Source: Burkholderiaceae bacterium (GTDB taxonomy: Bacteria > Pseudomonadota > Gammaproteobacteria > Burkholderiales > Burkholderiaceae_E). From it: 36,755 nucleotides of DNA. The position numbers and the translations under genes were made by a program. Below the pieces are notes generated by a model. That model had not been told where the DNA came from. It worked only from the letters and a program-made list of their open reading frames with translations, and made no database searches. This document shows, piece by piece, positions 15,525 to 23,329 of this stretch. Every line of letters starts with the position of its first letter. Within the stretch, counting starts at the first letter, position 1. The DNA is taken from assembly GCA_023954045.1 (NCBI GenBank), contig JAMLIR010000028.1, forward strand, positions 1-36,755, given 5' to 3'.

Positions 15525-15554
15525 GTGCATTCTTCCGTCTGACCTGGCCGGTAT

Positions 15555-15570
15555 ATACCCTGCCCCGTAT
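15555..15570 (-). promoter_or_regulatory. DUF156-type operator, site 2 (promoter downstream)
   Basis: On the minus strand it reads ATACGGGGCAGGGTAT. The outer ATAC and GTAT are an inverted pair enclosing a G-tract, the architecture of operators bound by CsoR/FrmR/RcnR/CstR tetramers. It differs from site 1 at one base. It overlaps the last base pairs of the -10 and the probable transcription start. Confidence 0.65.
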
Positions 15571-15597
15571 TATTGGATACCCCGCCCCGTATGTCAA
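15569..15597 (-). promoter_or_regulatory. Near-consensus sigma-70 promoter of the RND operon
   Basis: On the minus strand the -35 is TTGACA (15597-15592, perfect), the spacer is 17 bases, and the -10 is AATAAT (15574-15569, five of six). Operator site 1 fills the spacer and site 2 begins at the -10. A strong core promoter covered by two operators is the classic layout for tight repression with high induced expression. Confidence 0.8.
15577..15592 (-). promoter_or_regulatory. DUF156-type operator, site 1 (in promoter spacer)
   Basis: ATACGGGGCGGGGTAT on the minus strand matches site 2 at 15 of 16 positions and starts 22 bases from it, two helical turns, so both sites face the same side of the DNA. 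It occupies the spacer between -35 and -10. The likely binder is the repressor encoded at the end of this operon. Confidence 0.7.
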
Positions 15598-15729
15598 GGG
15601 CGGGTGGGTGAAACGACGACCGGGTCGTCGCAGGGCCCCGCGCGGCATCGACAGCATGGACCGCCGGCGTCCCCATTTCCAGCGCGCGGCGCCGCGAACG
15701 GCCCCGGGCGCTGGTATCCTGCCCGCTCG

Positions 15730-16635
15730 ATGACCTCCGCGCCCCTTCCGCGCTGGCTCGGCGTTGCGCTGTTGCTGACGATCGCCGCGACCTTCGCCAG
15801 CAACCACGTCGCCGCCCGGCTCGCGTTCGACCACGGCGCCAACGTGGCGACCGCGGTCGCGGTCAGGTCGGCGGGCACCGCGCTGTTCGTGCTGGCGCTG
15901 CTGCGCCACGCGGGCGTCGCGCCGCGGATGCCGCTGCCGACGCTCGGCCGGGCCGTCGCGATCGGCCTGCTGGTCTCGATCCAGAGCCTGTGCCTGTATT
16001 CGGCGGTCGCGCGGATCCCGGTGGCGTTGGCGCTGCTGGCGTTCAACACCTTCCCGCTCCTGCTCGGCCTGATCTCTTGGGCCGCCGGTGGCGAGCGGCC
16101 GTCGCGACGCGCGTTCGTCGCGATGCCGATCGCGCTCGCAGGACTGGCGCTGGCGCTCGACGTCGCGGGTCTCGCCCGGCCCCCCGCCGGCACCGCAGCA
16201 GCCCCGGCGTCGATGGCCGCGGGGGTCGCGTTCGCCCTGGGCGCCGCCGCGTCATTCGCCAGCGCGCTGTATCTGACCACGCGCTGGCTGGGCACCACCG
16301 ACGGCCGGCTGCGCACGCTGGTCCTGATGCTCGTCGTTTCGGCGGTCGCCATCGCCGGGGGCGCTCTCGGCGGCAGTTTCGCCTGGCCGCGCGACTCCAT
16401 CGGCTGGGGCGCGCTGGCCGCGCTGACCGTGCTCTACGGTTCGGCGATCACCGCGTTGTTCGTGCTGCTGCCGCGCCTCGGGGCGGTGAACAACGCGGCG
16501 GTGCTCAACTTCGAGCCGATCGCGGCCCTGCTGCTCGGCTGGGTCGTGCTCGACCAGCACGTCGCCCCGATCCAGATCGGCGGGGCGCTGGTCGTGATCG
16601 GCGCGATCGTCATGCTGACGACCGGGCGACGCTGA
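15730..16635 (+). CDS. EamA/DMT-superfamily transporter
   Basis: This 301-residue protein has about ten membrane segments arranged as two EamA repeats. The first runs from LGVALLLTIAATFASNHVAA to about 145 and the second from GVAFALGAAASFASALYLTT to the end. NNAAVLNFEPIAALLLGW (about 258-275) followed by GGALVVIGAIVML is the conserved repeat-2 ending. ATG 15730 gives a normal length; longer upstream frames run through the divergent RND promoter. It is probably an exporter of metabolites or amino acids; the substrate is not predictable. No clear ribosome binding site precedes it. Confidence 0.87.
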   Translation: MTSAPLPRWLGVALLLTIAATFASNHVAARLAFDHGANVATAVAVRSAGTALFVLALLRHAGVAPRMPLPTLGRAVAIGLLVSIQSLCLYSAVARIPVALALLAFNTFPLLLGLISWAAGGERPSRRAFVAMPIALAGLALALDVAGLARPPAGTAAAPASMAAGVAFALGAAASFASALYLTTRWLGTTDGRLRTLVLMLVVSAVAIAGGALGGSFAWPRDSIGWGALAALTVLYGSAITALFVLLPRLGAVNNAAVLNFEPIAALLLGWVVLDQHVAPIQIGGALVVIGAIVMLTTGRR

Positions 16636-16639
16636 GCGT

Positions 16640-16680
16640 CGACGCCCCGACCGGGCCACGAGCCCCACCCCCGGGCGTCG
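16640..16680 (+). terminator. Possible hairpin after the EamA transporter gene
   Basis: CGACGCCC and GGGCGTCG form eight perfect pairs around a long 25-base loop just after the stop. There is no T-run. Weak evidence for termination; it separates the transporter from the NAGGN promoter. Confidence 0.3.
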
Positions 16681-16785
16681 GCCCGATTCCCGACGTAGCC
16701 GGACGTTCAGAACCTCCCGCCGAACTTTAGGCGCTTTTACCGCATCTTCGGTCGCGGATGGGCGCACGATCCATGCAGTTGCTGC

Positions 16786-16807
16786 ACATTTAGATTTGTC
16801 TAAATGT
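16786..16807. promoter_or_regulatory. Perfect palindrome overlapping the NAGGN operon -35
   Basis: ACATTTAGA and its exact reverse complement TCTAAATGT flank a four-base TTTG centre. Its last six bases before the right edge cover the -35, so a bound protein should block or position polymerase. A smaller perfect repeat (TGCAG, TTG, CTGCA) abuts it at 16774-16786. No regulator gene is adjacent, so the binder is unknown. Confidence 0.65.
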
Positions 16808-16824
16808 TGTTTCGACGCTATACT
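16796..16824 (+). promoter_or_regulatory. Promoter of the NAGGN osmolyte operon
   Basis: The -35 is TTGTCT (16796-16801) and the -10 is TATACT (16819-16824, five of six), spaced by 17 bases. The start codon is at 16863 with GAGAGG upstream. The -35 lies in the palindrome at 16786-16807. Osmotic induction is expected from the genes served but cannot be read from the promoter. Confidence 0.6.
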
Positions 16825-16862
16825 CCGCAAGCTCCGCCCACGACACAGAGAGGTTTTGGCTC

Positions 16863-18635
16863 ATGTGCGGCTTTGCCGGCGAAGCACGTTTCGACTCCAC
16901 CCCTGCCGATATCGGCACCGTCGCCCGGATGGGCGCCACCCTCCGGGACCGCGGTCCCGACGCCTCCGGGGCCTTCCAGCAAGGATCGATCGCACTGGCG
17001 CACCGGCGCCTGCGGATCATCGACCTGTCCGAGCACGCCCAGCAGCCGATGACCGACCCGTCGCTGGGGCTGACGCTGGCGTTCAACGGCTGCATCTACA
17101 ACTACCGCGAGTTGCGCGCCGATCTCGAGGCGCTCGGATACCCGTTCTTTTCCGACGGCGACACGGAAGTCGTGCTCAAGGCCTTCCACGCCTGGGGGCG
17201 CGATTGCGTACGGCGCTTTCACGGAATGTTCGCGTTCGCGGTCGCCGAGCGCGACAGCGGAACCCTGACGCTCGCGCGCGACCGCTTCGGCATCAAGCCC
17301 CTGTACCTGGCGCCGGTCGCAGGCGGACTCCGGTTCGGCTCGTCGCTGCCGGCACTGCTGGCGGGCGGCGGGCTGGATACCTCGATCGACCCGGTCGCCC
17401 TGCACCACTACCTGAGCTGGCACGCGGTGGTGCCGCCGCCGCACACGATGCTGTCGGGCGTCCACAAGCTGGCGCCGGCCACCGTCGCGAGCTGGACCGC
17501 AGACGGCCGCTGCGAGACGACCCGATACTGGGACCTGCAGGTGAAGGCGGACCCCGCGCTCGCGGCCCTGCCCGAGGCGGAACGCGAGCGGCTGGTCGAG
17601 GACGCGCTGCGCGTCGCGGTTCGCCGCCGGATGGTGGCCGACGTCCCGGTCGGCGTGCTGCTCTCGGGCGGCGTCGATTCGAGCCTGATCGTCGCGCTCC
17701 TCGCCGAGGCCGGCCAGCACGACCTGAGCACGTTCTCGATCGGCTTCGAGGCAGCCGGCGGCGAGGCGGGTGACGAGTTCGCGTTCTCCGATCTGGTCGC
17801 CAAGCGCTTCGGCACCCGCCACGCGCGGATCCGGATCCCGACGTCGGAGCTACTCGCGGCGCTGCCGGGGACGATCGCCGCGATGAGCGAGCCGATGGTC
17901 AGCTACGACAACGTCGCGTTCTACGCGCTGTCGCGCGAGGTCTCGCGGCACCTGAAGGTCGTCCAGAGCGGCCAGGGTGCCGACGAGGTGTTCGCCGGCT
18001 ACCACTGGTACCCGAAGCTCGCCGACAGCGCCGACCCGGCGCGCGACTACGCGGACGCGTTCTTCGACGTCGGCCACGACGGCTACCTGGCGACGGTGGA
18101 CGATGCGCGCGCGACCGACGACGCGAGCCGAGCGTTCGTCGAGCGCGAGTTCGCCGCGGCGCACGGGGCGACGCCGGTCGAGAAGGCCCTGCATCTCGAC
18201 ACGACGGTGATGCTCGCGGACGACCCGGTCAAGCGCGTCGACAACATGACGATGGCCTGGGGCCTGGAGGCGCGCGTGCCGTTCCTCGATCACGAGCTGG
18301 TCGAACTGGCGGGGCGCCTGCCGGTGAGCGACAAGCTGGGCGACGGCGGCAAAGGCGTGCTGAAGTCGATCGGGCGCCGGCTCCTGCCGCGCGAGGTCGT
18401 CGACCGGCCGAAGGGTTACTTCCCGGTGCCGATCCTCAAGTACCTCGACGGCCCGGTGCTCGACATGGTCCGCGACGCCCTCGGCAGCCGCGCCGCGCGC
18501 GAGCGCGGGCTGTTCCGCCCCGCGGCGGTCGAGCGCCTGCTCGCGGCCCCCGCCGAGCACATCACCCCGCTGCGCGGCTCGAGGCTCTGGCAGGTCGCGC
18601 TGCTCGAACTGTGGCTGCAGGCGCGCGGGGTCTGA
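16863..18635 (+). CDS. N-acetylglutaminylglutamine amidotransferase (asparagine synthase-like)
   Basis: This 590-residue enzyme amidates N-acetylglutaminylglutamine to the osmolyte NAGGN, using glutamine nitrogen and ATP. The N-terminal class II glutaminase domain starts with catalytic Cys2 (MCGFAGEARF), with RGPDASG and FNGCIYNYRELR. The synthetase domain has the ATP pyrophosphatase loop LLSGGVDSSLIV (about 268-279) and GLEARVPFLDHELVELA (about 464-480). Assignment over ordinary AsnB rests on the two following genes, which form the known trio (PA3459-PA3461 in Pseudomonas aeruginosa, as I recall). First gene of the operon, 26 bases before the synthetase start. Confidence 0.9.
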   Translation: MCGFAGEARFDSTPADIGTVARMGATLRDRGPDASGAFQQGSIALAHRRLRIIDLSEHAQQPMTDPSLGLTLAFNGCIYNYRELRADLEALGYPFFSDGDTEVVLKAFHAWGRDCVRRFHGMFAFAVAERDSGTLTLARDRFGIKPLYLAPVAGGLRFGSSLPALLAGGGLDTSIDPVALHHYLSWHAVVPPPHTMLSGVHKLAPATVASWTADGRCETTRYWDLQVKADPALAALPEAERERLVEDALRVAVRRRMVADVPVGVLLSGGVDSSLIVALLAEAGQHDLSTFSIGFEAAGGEAGDEFAFSDLVAKRFGTRHARIRIPTSELLAALPGTIAAMSEPMVSYDNVAFYALSREVSRHLKVVQSGQGADEVFAGYHWYPKLADSADPARDYADAFFDVGHDGYLATVDDARATDDASRAFVEREFAAAHGATPVEKALHLDTTVMLADDPVKRVDNMTMAWGLEARVPFLDHELVELAGRLPVSDKLGDGGKGVLKSIGRRLLPREVVDRPKGYFPVPILKYLDGPVLDMVRDALGSRAARERGLFRPAAVERLLAAPAEHITPLRGSRLWQVALLELWLQARGV

Positions 18636-18661
18636 CCCGGCGCCTCGGCAAGGAGGATTCG

Positions 18662-20407
18662 ATGACGATGACGAAGACCACGGAAGACCGCGACCCGATG
18701 GATCCGGTGCGGATGGCCTCGCTGAAGCACTGGGGCGACCTGCCCGAGGGTGCCAGCGAGCGGATGACCGACGAAGCCGAAGTCGACTGCGGCTGGGGCC
18801 GGCTGATCTTCGGCCAGACCTACGGCTCCCCGGAACGACTCGCCGAAGCGATTCGCCGCGAGGCGCCGGGCCACCGTGACGTCGCGCTGTACATCCGCGA
18901 TCCGCACGTAGTCGTCGCGCTCGCTCCGCAGCAGCTGTTCCTGGACCCCTCGCACACGTTCAGGCTGGCGCTGCGGGCCGCGCCGCTGGAAGCGCCGCCG
19001 GCCGCTGGGCTGCGCATTCGCGCGGCGCGGGCCGAAGACGAGGCGGCAGTGAACCGCATCTACCTGTCGCGTTCGATGGTGACGGTGCGCGACGGCTTCT
19101 TCGCCGATGCGCAGGACGACGCGGCGCTGCTGCTGCTCGTCGCCGAGGACGCCGACAGTGGCGCGGTCCTCGGCGCCGCGACCGGCGTCGATCACGTCGT
19201 GGCGTGCAACGATCCCGACGCCGGCGCGAGCCTCTGGTCGCTCGCCGTCGACCCGCAGGGCACGCGCCCCGGCGTCGGCGAGGCGCTGGTGCGCGCGCTC
19301 GCGGCCCGCTTTCGCGCGCGCGGCCGCAGCTACCTGGACCTGTCGGTGATGCACGACAACGCCGAGGCGATCGCCCTCTACGAAAAGCTCGGGTTCGAGC
19401 GCGTGCCGGTCTACTGCGTCAAGAACAAGAACCCGATCAACGAGAAGCTCTTCGTCGGGCCCGACAGCTTCGGCGAGCTGAACGTGTACGCGCGGATCCT
19501 GGTCGACGAGGCGCGGCGCCGCGGGATCGGCGTCGAGGTGCTGGACGCCGGGCACGGCTACTTCCGCCTCGGACTGGGGGGGCGAACGATCACCTGCCGC
19601 GAGTCGCTGTCCGAGCTGACCTCGGCGATCGCGATGAGCCGCTGCGACGACAAGCGCGTCACGCGGCGGGTGCTGACCGACGCGGGCCTGAGGATGCCCG
19701 AGCAGATGTTCGCGGGGAGCCGCGACGCGCTGCGCGCGTTCCTCGCGCGTCACGGCCGCGTCGTCGTCAAGCCCGCGCGCGGCGAACAGGGCCGCGGCGT
19801 GAAGGTCGACCTGCGCAGCCTCGCCGAGGTCGAGCGCGCGATCGCCGGCGCGCGCCGGTTCTGCGAAGACGTGATCGTCGAGGAACTCGTGCCGGGCGAG
19901 GACCTGCGCGTCGTCGTCATCGACTACCGCGTCGTCGCGGCCGCGACGCGCAGTCCCGCGCAGGTGACCGGCGACGGCCGGAACAGCGTGCGCACGCTGA
20001 TCGCCAAGCAGAGCCGTCGCCGCCGCGCGGCCACCGGCGGCGAGAGCTCGATCCCGCTGGACGCCGAAACGCGGCGCTGCGTCGAATCGGCCGGCCGCTC
20101 GATGGACGCGGTGCTGCCGGCCGGCGAGACGCTGGTCGTGCGCAAGACCGCGAACCTGCACACCGGCGGCACGATCCACGACGTCACCGAGCGGCTGCAT
20201 CCCGAGCTCGCGGCGGTCGCCGAACGCGCCGCACGCGCGCTGGAGATCCCGGTGGTCGGCTTCGACTTCATCGTTCCCGACGTCGAAGGCAGCGCCTACG
20301 CGATCATCGAGGCGAACGAGCGGCCGGGCCTCGCCAACCACGAACCGCAGCCCACTGCCGAGCGCTTCGTCGACCTGCTGTTTCCGCAGACGCGGGGGCA
20401 GGCATGA
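18662..20407 (+). CDS. ngg: N-acetylglutaminylglutamine synthetase (GNAT-ATP-grasp)
   Basis: This 581-residue two-domain enzyme acetylates glutamine and joins a second glutamine to make N-acetylglutaminylglutamine. The GNAT domain lies at about 115-260 (LWSLAVDPQGTRPGVGEALV, then YLDLSVMHDNAEAIALYEKL and GFERV). The ATP-grasp domain follows (VVVKPARGEQGRGVKV, about 362-377; EELVPGEDLRVVVID; FDFIVPDVEGSAYAIIEANE). ATG 18662 was chosen because AAGGAGGA lies five bases upstream; ATG 18668 is also possible. The stop overlaps the next start as ATGA. The acetyltransferase domain fused to ATP-grasp is specific for this pathway. Confidence 0.92.
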   Translation: MTMTKTTEDRDPMDPVRMASLKHWGDLPEGASERMTDEAEVDCGWGRLIFGQTYGSPERLAEAIRREAPGHRDVALYIRDPHVVVALAPQQLFLDPSHTFRLALRAAPLEAPPAAGLRIRAARAEDEAAVNRIYLSRSMVTVRDGFFADAQDDAALLLLVAEDADSGAVLGAATGVDHVVACNDPDAGASLWSLAVDPQGTRPGVGEALVRALAARFRARGRSYLDLSVMHDNAEAIALYEKLGFERVPVYCVKNKNPINEKLFVGPDSFGELNVYARILVDEARRRGIGVEVLDAGHGYFRLGLGGRTITCRESLSELTSAIAMSRCDDKRVTRRVLTDAGLRMPEQMFAGSRDALRAFLARHGRVVVKPARGEQGRGVKVDLRSLAEVERAIAGARRFCEDVIVEELVPGEDLRVVVIDYRVVAAATRSPAQVTGDGRNSVRTLIAKQSRRRRAATGGESSIPLDAETRRCVESAGRSMDAVLPAGETLVVRKTANLHTGGTIHDVTERLHPELAAVAERAARALEIPVVGFDFIVPDVEGSAYAIIEANERPGLANHEPQPTAERFVDLLFPQTRGQA

Positions 20408-21651
20408 GCGCGGCGCCGACGACGACCGGACCATCGCCTCGCGATGCGTCGCTCCGGCACGCGTCGCCGATCGACCGCGCCTACCTGCTCGACGTGCTCG
20501 GCCGGCTGCTCGCGATCCGCAGCCCGTCCGGGATGACCGACCAGATCGTCCTGGCGGTCAGCGAGGAGCTCGACGCACTGCGCATCCCGCACAGCCTGAC
20601 GCGGCGCGGCGCGATCCGCGCCGACCTCGAGGGCGCGCGCCACAGTCCCGACCGCGCGATCGTCGCGCACCTGGACACGCTGGGAGCGATGGTCAAGCAG
20701 GCGAAACCGAACGGCCGGCTCGAGCTCGTGCCGATCGGCCACTGGTCGGCGCGCTTCGCCGAAGGCGCGCGCGTCACGGTGCACGCCGACGACGGCCGCT
20801 ACTTCCGCGGCACCATCCTGCCGCTGAAGGCCTCGGGCCACACCTGGGGCGACGAGATCGACGCGCAGGCGACCGGCTGGGCGCACGTCGAGCTGCGACT
20901 CGACGAGCGCTGCCACGGCGTCGACGACCTGGTCCGCCTCGGGGTGAACGTCGGCGACACGGTGTCGATCGACGCGCAGCCCGAGTTCTGCGACAACGGA
21001 TTCGTCAACGCCCGGCACCTCGACGACAAGGCCGGCGTCGCGGCCCTGCTGGCGGTGGCCCGGGCCTGCCGCGAGAGCGACGCGCCGCTTCCGGTCGACT
21101 GCCACCTGCTGTTCACGATCTCGGAGGAGATCGGCGTCGGCGCCTCGCACATCCTGCACGGCGACGTCGCCGAACTGGTGTCGATCGACAACGGCACGAT
21201 CGCACCGGGCCAGAACACCTGCGAGTACGGCGTCACCGTCGCGATGCAGGATTCGTCCGGCCCGTTCGACTGGCACCTGACGCGTCACCTGCTGGCGCTG
21301 TGTCGCGAGCACGCGATCGAGCACAGCCGGGACGTCTTCAGGCACTACCGCAGCGACGCCGCGGCCGCGGTCGAAGCCGGCAACGACATCCGCACCGCGC
21401 TGGCGTGCTTCGCGCTCGACGCGTCGCACGGCTACGAGCGCACCCACGTCGACTCGCTGATGGCGCTCGCCGACCTGCTCTACGCGTACGTCTGCAGCGA
21501 GCCGCTGTTCCGGCGCGACGCGATGAAGCTCGGGCCCGTCGCCGACTTCCCGCAGCCGCCTCCGGCGCCCGGGCAGCCGTCGGCCGACCCGGCGATCGCC
21601 GACCAGGCGCCGCCGCGTCAGCCCGGCGGCGAGTCGCTCGCCCGCGCCTGA
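20404..21651 (+). CDS. NAGGN-system M42 family peptidase
   Basis: This 415-residue zinc aminopeptidase-like protein is the third member of the osmolyte trio, presumed to degrade or remodel the dipeptide. M42/M20-type metal ligands are visible: VAHLDTLGAM (about 83-92), NARHLDDKAGVAALL (about 202-216), SEEIGVGASH (about 240-249) with the catalytic Glu pair, and SIDNGTIAPGQN (about 260-271). A histidine appears in DASHGYERTH near 340. Translation is coupled to ngg by an ATGA overlap. The C-terminal tail is Pro/Ala-rich. Its last 34 bases overlap the convergent DsbA-like gene. The exact substrate in vivo has not been settled as far as I know. Confidence 0.88.
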   Translation: MSAAPTTTGPSPRDASLRHASPIDRAYLLDVLGRLLAIRSPSGMTDQIVLAVSEELDALRIPHSLTRRGAIRADLEGARHSPDRAIVAHLDTLGAMVKQAKPNGRLELVPIGHWSARFAEGARVTVHADDGRYFRGTILPLKASGHTWGDEIDAQATGWAHVELRLDERCHGVDDLVRLGVNVGDTVSIDAQPEFCDNGFVNARHLDDKAGVAALLAVARACRESDAPLPVDCHLLFTISEEIGVGASHILHGDVAELVSIDNGTIAPGQNTCEYGVTVAMQDSSGPFDWHLTRHLLALCREHAIEHSRDVFRHYRSDAAAAVEAGNDIRTALACFALDASHGYERTHVDSLMALADLLYAYVCSEPLFRRDAMKLGPVADFPQPPPAPGQPSADPAIADQAPPRQPGGESLARA

Positions 21652-22301
21652 GCGAATGCGCCGAGCAGCGCGTCGGCACCCTGCGCGCCGCTGACGCCGA
21701 CCCTGCCGTCGACGACGAAGAACGGCACGCCGCCGATGCCGAGCTCGCGCGCCTCGAGATCGGCCTGCCGCGCGCGCTCGAGCGCGGCGCCGTCCTCCAG
21801 CGCCGCGCGGATCGCGGCCTCGTCGAGCCCCGCCTCACGGGCGAGCGCCGCGAGGGTTTCGCGCGAGGTCAGGTCGGCGCCTTCGACGAAGTAGGCGCGA
21901 AACAGCCGCTCGACGATCGTCTGCTGCGCCTCGCCCTGCGCCGCCGCGATCAGCGCGTGCGCGCGCAGCGTGTTGGGCTGGCGAGCGATCTTCGCGAACT
22001 CGGGCGCGAGCCCGACCGCGTGCGCGGCCGCGCTGACCCGCTGGTAGATCGCGGCGGGATCCGAGGCTCCGAACTTCTCGCGCAGGTAGTCGGCTCGACT
22101 CATGCCCTCGTCTGGCAGGTCGGGGTTCAGCTGGAACGGGTGCCAGCGCACCGCCGGCTCGGGCGCACCCGGATGCGCGGCGCGCCAGCGCCCGAGCGCC
22201 GCTTCGAGCTGGCGCTTGCCGACGTAACACCACGGACAGACGACGTCCGAGACGACGTCGATGCGCAGCGCGTCGCCGGCGGGTTCGAGGATCGGGTTCA
22301 T
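21618..22301 (-). CDS. DsbA family (FrnE-like) oxidoreductase
   Basis: This 227-residue cytoplasmic thioredoxin-fold protein (no signal peptide) has the CPWC active site in VVSDVVCPWCYVGKRQLE near residue 23, an all-helical insertion (residues 60-150), and the cis-proline loop GIGGVPFFVVDGRVGVSGAQ near 185-204. This is the pattern of 2-hydroxychromene-2-carboxylate isomerase/FrnE-type DsbA proteins. ATG 22301 is preceded by GGAG six bases upstream; longer frames are shadow. It is 16 bases after the TRIC-like gene on the same strand, so the two probably form an operon. The 3' end overlaps the convergent M42 gene by 34 bases. Confidence 0.88.
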   Translation of the reverse strand: MNPILEPAGDALRIDVVSDVVCPWCYVGKRQLEAALGRWRAAHPGAPEPAVRWHPFQLNPDLPDEGMSRADYLREKFGASDPAAIYQRVSAAAHAVGLAPEFAKIARQPNTLRAHALIAAAQGEAQQTIVERLFRAYFVEGADLTSRETLAALAREAGLDEAAIRAALEDGAALERARQADLEARELGIGGVPFFVVDGRVGVSGAQGADALLGAFAQARASDSPPG

Positions 22302-22317
22302 CGGATCTCCGGCTGAA

Positions 22318-22980
22318 TCAATCGCGGGGCCGCTGCTCATCTGGATCTCCCGCCCAGCCGGGCACGCGCCAGTCGCGCGCCAGCGCGACGAGCCGCAGCC
22401 CGGCGGTGACCACGATGCCCGCGACGAGCGCCTGCCAGTCCGCCCCGAGCACGCCGGCGACCGCGAGGAACGCCCACGCGCCGGCGAACGAGCACACGGC
22501 ATAGGGCCGGTGATCGCGGAAGATCGCCGGCACCTCGTTGCACAGCACGTCGCGCATCACGCCGCCGAACACGCCGGTCACGACCCCCATCAGCGCGCAG
22601 GCGATCGCTGGCTGCCCGATCTCCCAGGCCATGCCGGCTCCGGACGCGCTGAACAGTCCCATTCCGAACGCGTCGGCCCAGAGCATCGGCCAGGCCGGCG
22701 GCGTCGGGCGCGCCGCGTGCAGCCAGAGCCAGCCGACGACGACCAGCGCGAGCACGGCCCAGACGTAGCCGCTGTGCGTCACCCAGAAGAACGGCCGGCG
22801 ATCGAGCAGCAGGTCGCGCAGCGTGCCGCCGCCGAAGGCCGCGAAGAAGGTCACCGCCGCGACCCCGACGATGTCCATCCGCTTGCGCGTCGCCTCGATG
22901 AATCCCGACAGCGCGAACGCCAGCGTGCCGGCGACCTCGATGGCCGACAGCAGCACGCCGGCGGGCAGACCCCCGTTCAT
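22318..22980 (-). CDS. Trimeric intracellular cation channel family protein (UPF0126)
   Basis: This 220-residue protein has about seven membrane segments in two repeats. Each repeat has a small-residue helix followed by a GGG/GGV-RD motif: TFFAAFGGGTLRDLLLDRRP (about 44-63) and GVVTGVFGGVMRDVLCNEVP (about 130-149). This is the YicG/UPF0126 family, related to animal TRIC channels and thought to pass cations. ATG 22980 gives the normal length; longer frames upstream are Arg-rich and unlikely. It is followed 16 bases later by the DsbA-like gene, with no obvious functional link. Confidence 0.88.
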   Translation of the reverse strand: MNGGLPAGVLLSAIEVAGTLAFALSGFIEATRKRMDIVGVAAVTFFAAFGGGTLRDLLLDRRPFFWVTHSGYVWAVLALVVVGWLWLHAARPTPPAWPMLWADAFGMGLFSASGAGMAWEIGQPAIACALMGVVTGVFGGVMRDVLCNEVPAIFRDHRPYAVCSFAGAWAFLAVAGVLGADWQALVAGIVVTAGLRLVALARDWRVPGWAGDPDEQRPRD

Positions 22981-23329
22981 CGGGATGCCCCGGCCCGACG
23001 GCGACCCTCTCCGGCGCACAGCTGCATGCCCCAGGATGCCGGCGGCAGCCGGCGCGCGGTCGTCGAGCGATTCGCGCGGCGTTGGCGATCGACATCGGGC
23101 ATCGTGAGGGGGCGCGGGCGTATCGGGGTCAGGGAGCGCTGCGCGCAGTCGCGCGGCCACCGGATCGTACCGCCATTCGCTGGCCACCGCGCGCGACGCG
23201 GCCGGGGCGCCCGATCCGGGCGTTTATCATTCGGGCACGACCGCTTCGCGGTTCCATCCGCCCTTTTTCGATCCACGACGCGATGCACGACGCCCCCACC
23301 GCGGCCCGGCCGCACCTTCGGGCACCGGG
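22981..23329. other. Divergent intergenic region, no gene recognised
   Basis: This 349-base gap separates the divergent TRIC-like gene and the FAD oxidoreductase gene. No convincing ORF was found. A TATCAT -10-like hexamer lies at 23225-23230 on the plus strand, about 105 bases before the oxidoreductase start, but no -35 partner is visible. No RNA gene was recognised. Confidence 0.5.

Noticed and set aside
18416-20434. A 672-residue minus-strand ORF, and another over the M42 gene (20296-21447).
   Set aside because: Both are antisense to well-supported NAGGN genes and lack motifs.
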